A DNA stretch of 5,849 nt, taken from contig JAEYYB010000097.1 of the NCBI GenBank assembly GCA_023430975.1, forward strand, positions 1-5,849. Direction: 5' to 3'. Made by a program: the position numbers and the translations under genes. The notes under the pieces are model-generated. The model was not told where the DNA came from and searched no databases. It saw only the letters and a program-made list of their open reading frames with translations. Shown one piece after another: positions 5,388 to 5,849 of the stretch. Within the stretch, counting starts at the first letter, position 1; every line of letters begins with the position of its first letter. Source of the stretch: Bacillota bacterium (GTDB lineage: Bacteria; Bacillota; Clostridia; Acetivibrionales; DSM-2933).

Positions 5388-5849
5388 CAAATTATTTTTA
5401 TATTTAAGGATAGATATTTACATTTATTTTATATTGGTGCGAAACTTAAGAAATATACATTATGTAATGTTACAATTATCAAAGCGTCATACATATTGCG
5501 TGTTTTCAAAGAACGAATTATAGAAGACACTATTATTGATTAGCAACGATTCAAATATTATTAAATACTATTTATAACTATTTATAACAAATATATCATA
5601 AAATTAGTTAAATGTAAATAATATGGCATGTTATGGTAATAAAATTACAGGTTTTGAAAAATAATGTCACTCAATTACTATAAAGGTATCTCATAATTTC
5701 CGACAAGATCTTCACCATAATCAAATTAGACCTACATGCCAATAATGGCACCAACAATGGATGAAACATAGCTGAAAAAGTTGGTAAATATATTATAAGG
5801 CAAAAGCAAGAGAACGAGTTTTACTGGAGCTATAAAGCCCGTGAATTAG
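5388..5849. other. AT-rich region upstream of the operon; no complete gene
   Basis: No complete gene with a ribosome binding site is visible on either strand. Small features are an inverted repeat ACATTATGTAATGT (5457-5470, 6-bp arms) and a tandem duplication of ACTATTTATA at 5567-5576 and 5577-5586, in a bendable AT-rich stretch. Base composition becomes less AT-biased after about 5695, where the fragmentary frames described separately begin. Confidence 0.5.
5736..5849 (+). pseudogene. Possible frameshifted gene fragment running off the window
   Basis: A plus-strand frame from ATG 5736 reads MPIMAPTMDET, then TAG (5769-5771). The next frame is open from 5765 to the window end and reads IAEKVGKYIIRQKQENEFYW, then SYKAREL. 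Adding one base near 5768 would join them as MDET-IAEKVGKYII. The right half looks coding (charged, Trp and Tyr, varied codons), but no ribosome binding site is visible. The family is not recognised. It may be a decayed gene, or the second frame may be an intact gene whose start I cannot identify. Confidence 0.25.

Overview
The window is AT-rich, has strong AGGAGG-type ribosome binding sites, and encodes S-layer homology (SLH), cohesin-like and von Willebrand A (VWA) surface proteins. This suggests a Gram-positive, clostridial (Ruminiclostridium/Acetivibrio-like) Firmicute. The assignment rests on gene content and composition only; there is no rRNA or other phylogenetic marker.

Left edge (1-416): the end of an IS21-family insertion sequence, with the 5' part of istA on the minus strand and three 18-bp repeats spaced exactly 23 bp apart near the terminus. 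The inferred terminus at 416 abuts a good ribosome binding site plus ATG (427-446), so the element appears to have interrupted a minus-strand gene after its fourth codon. The rest of that gene lies outside the window.

Region 430-1313: mostly non-coding or degraded. It holds a near-consensus sigma-A promoter (636-665, plus strand) and, directly downstream, a ~100-bp long imperfect inverted repeat that would fold in the transcript. After that come a probable decayed gene tail (773-871) and a 102-aa protein of unknown function (877-1185). This last protein may itself be cut short by a stop codon. A strong hairpin terminator (1281-1313) separates this unit from the convergent genes to the right.

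Region 1336-5264: two minus-strand genes 53 nt apart, probably an operon. The first, upstream gene encodes an 879-aa secreted protein with a VWA domain and a ricin-type beta-trefoil, and it has no cell-wall anchor of its own. The second encodes a ~411-aa protein with a signal peptide, three SLH repeats, a Ser/Thr/Pro linker and a C-terminal cohesin-like beta domain. Together they suggest a cell-surface binding module: the SLH protein sits on the secondary cell-wall polymer and displays a cohesin-like domain, while the VWA/trefoil protein is a secreted adhesin- or lectin-like partner. Direct interaction between the two is a hypothesis.

Region 5265-5849: an AT-rich upstream region. It contains a candidate promoter overlapped by a 22-bp perfect-armed inverted repeat (likely operator), small repeats, and at the far right two short coding-like fragments in different frames that may be remnants of a gene running off the window.
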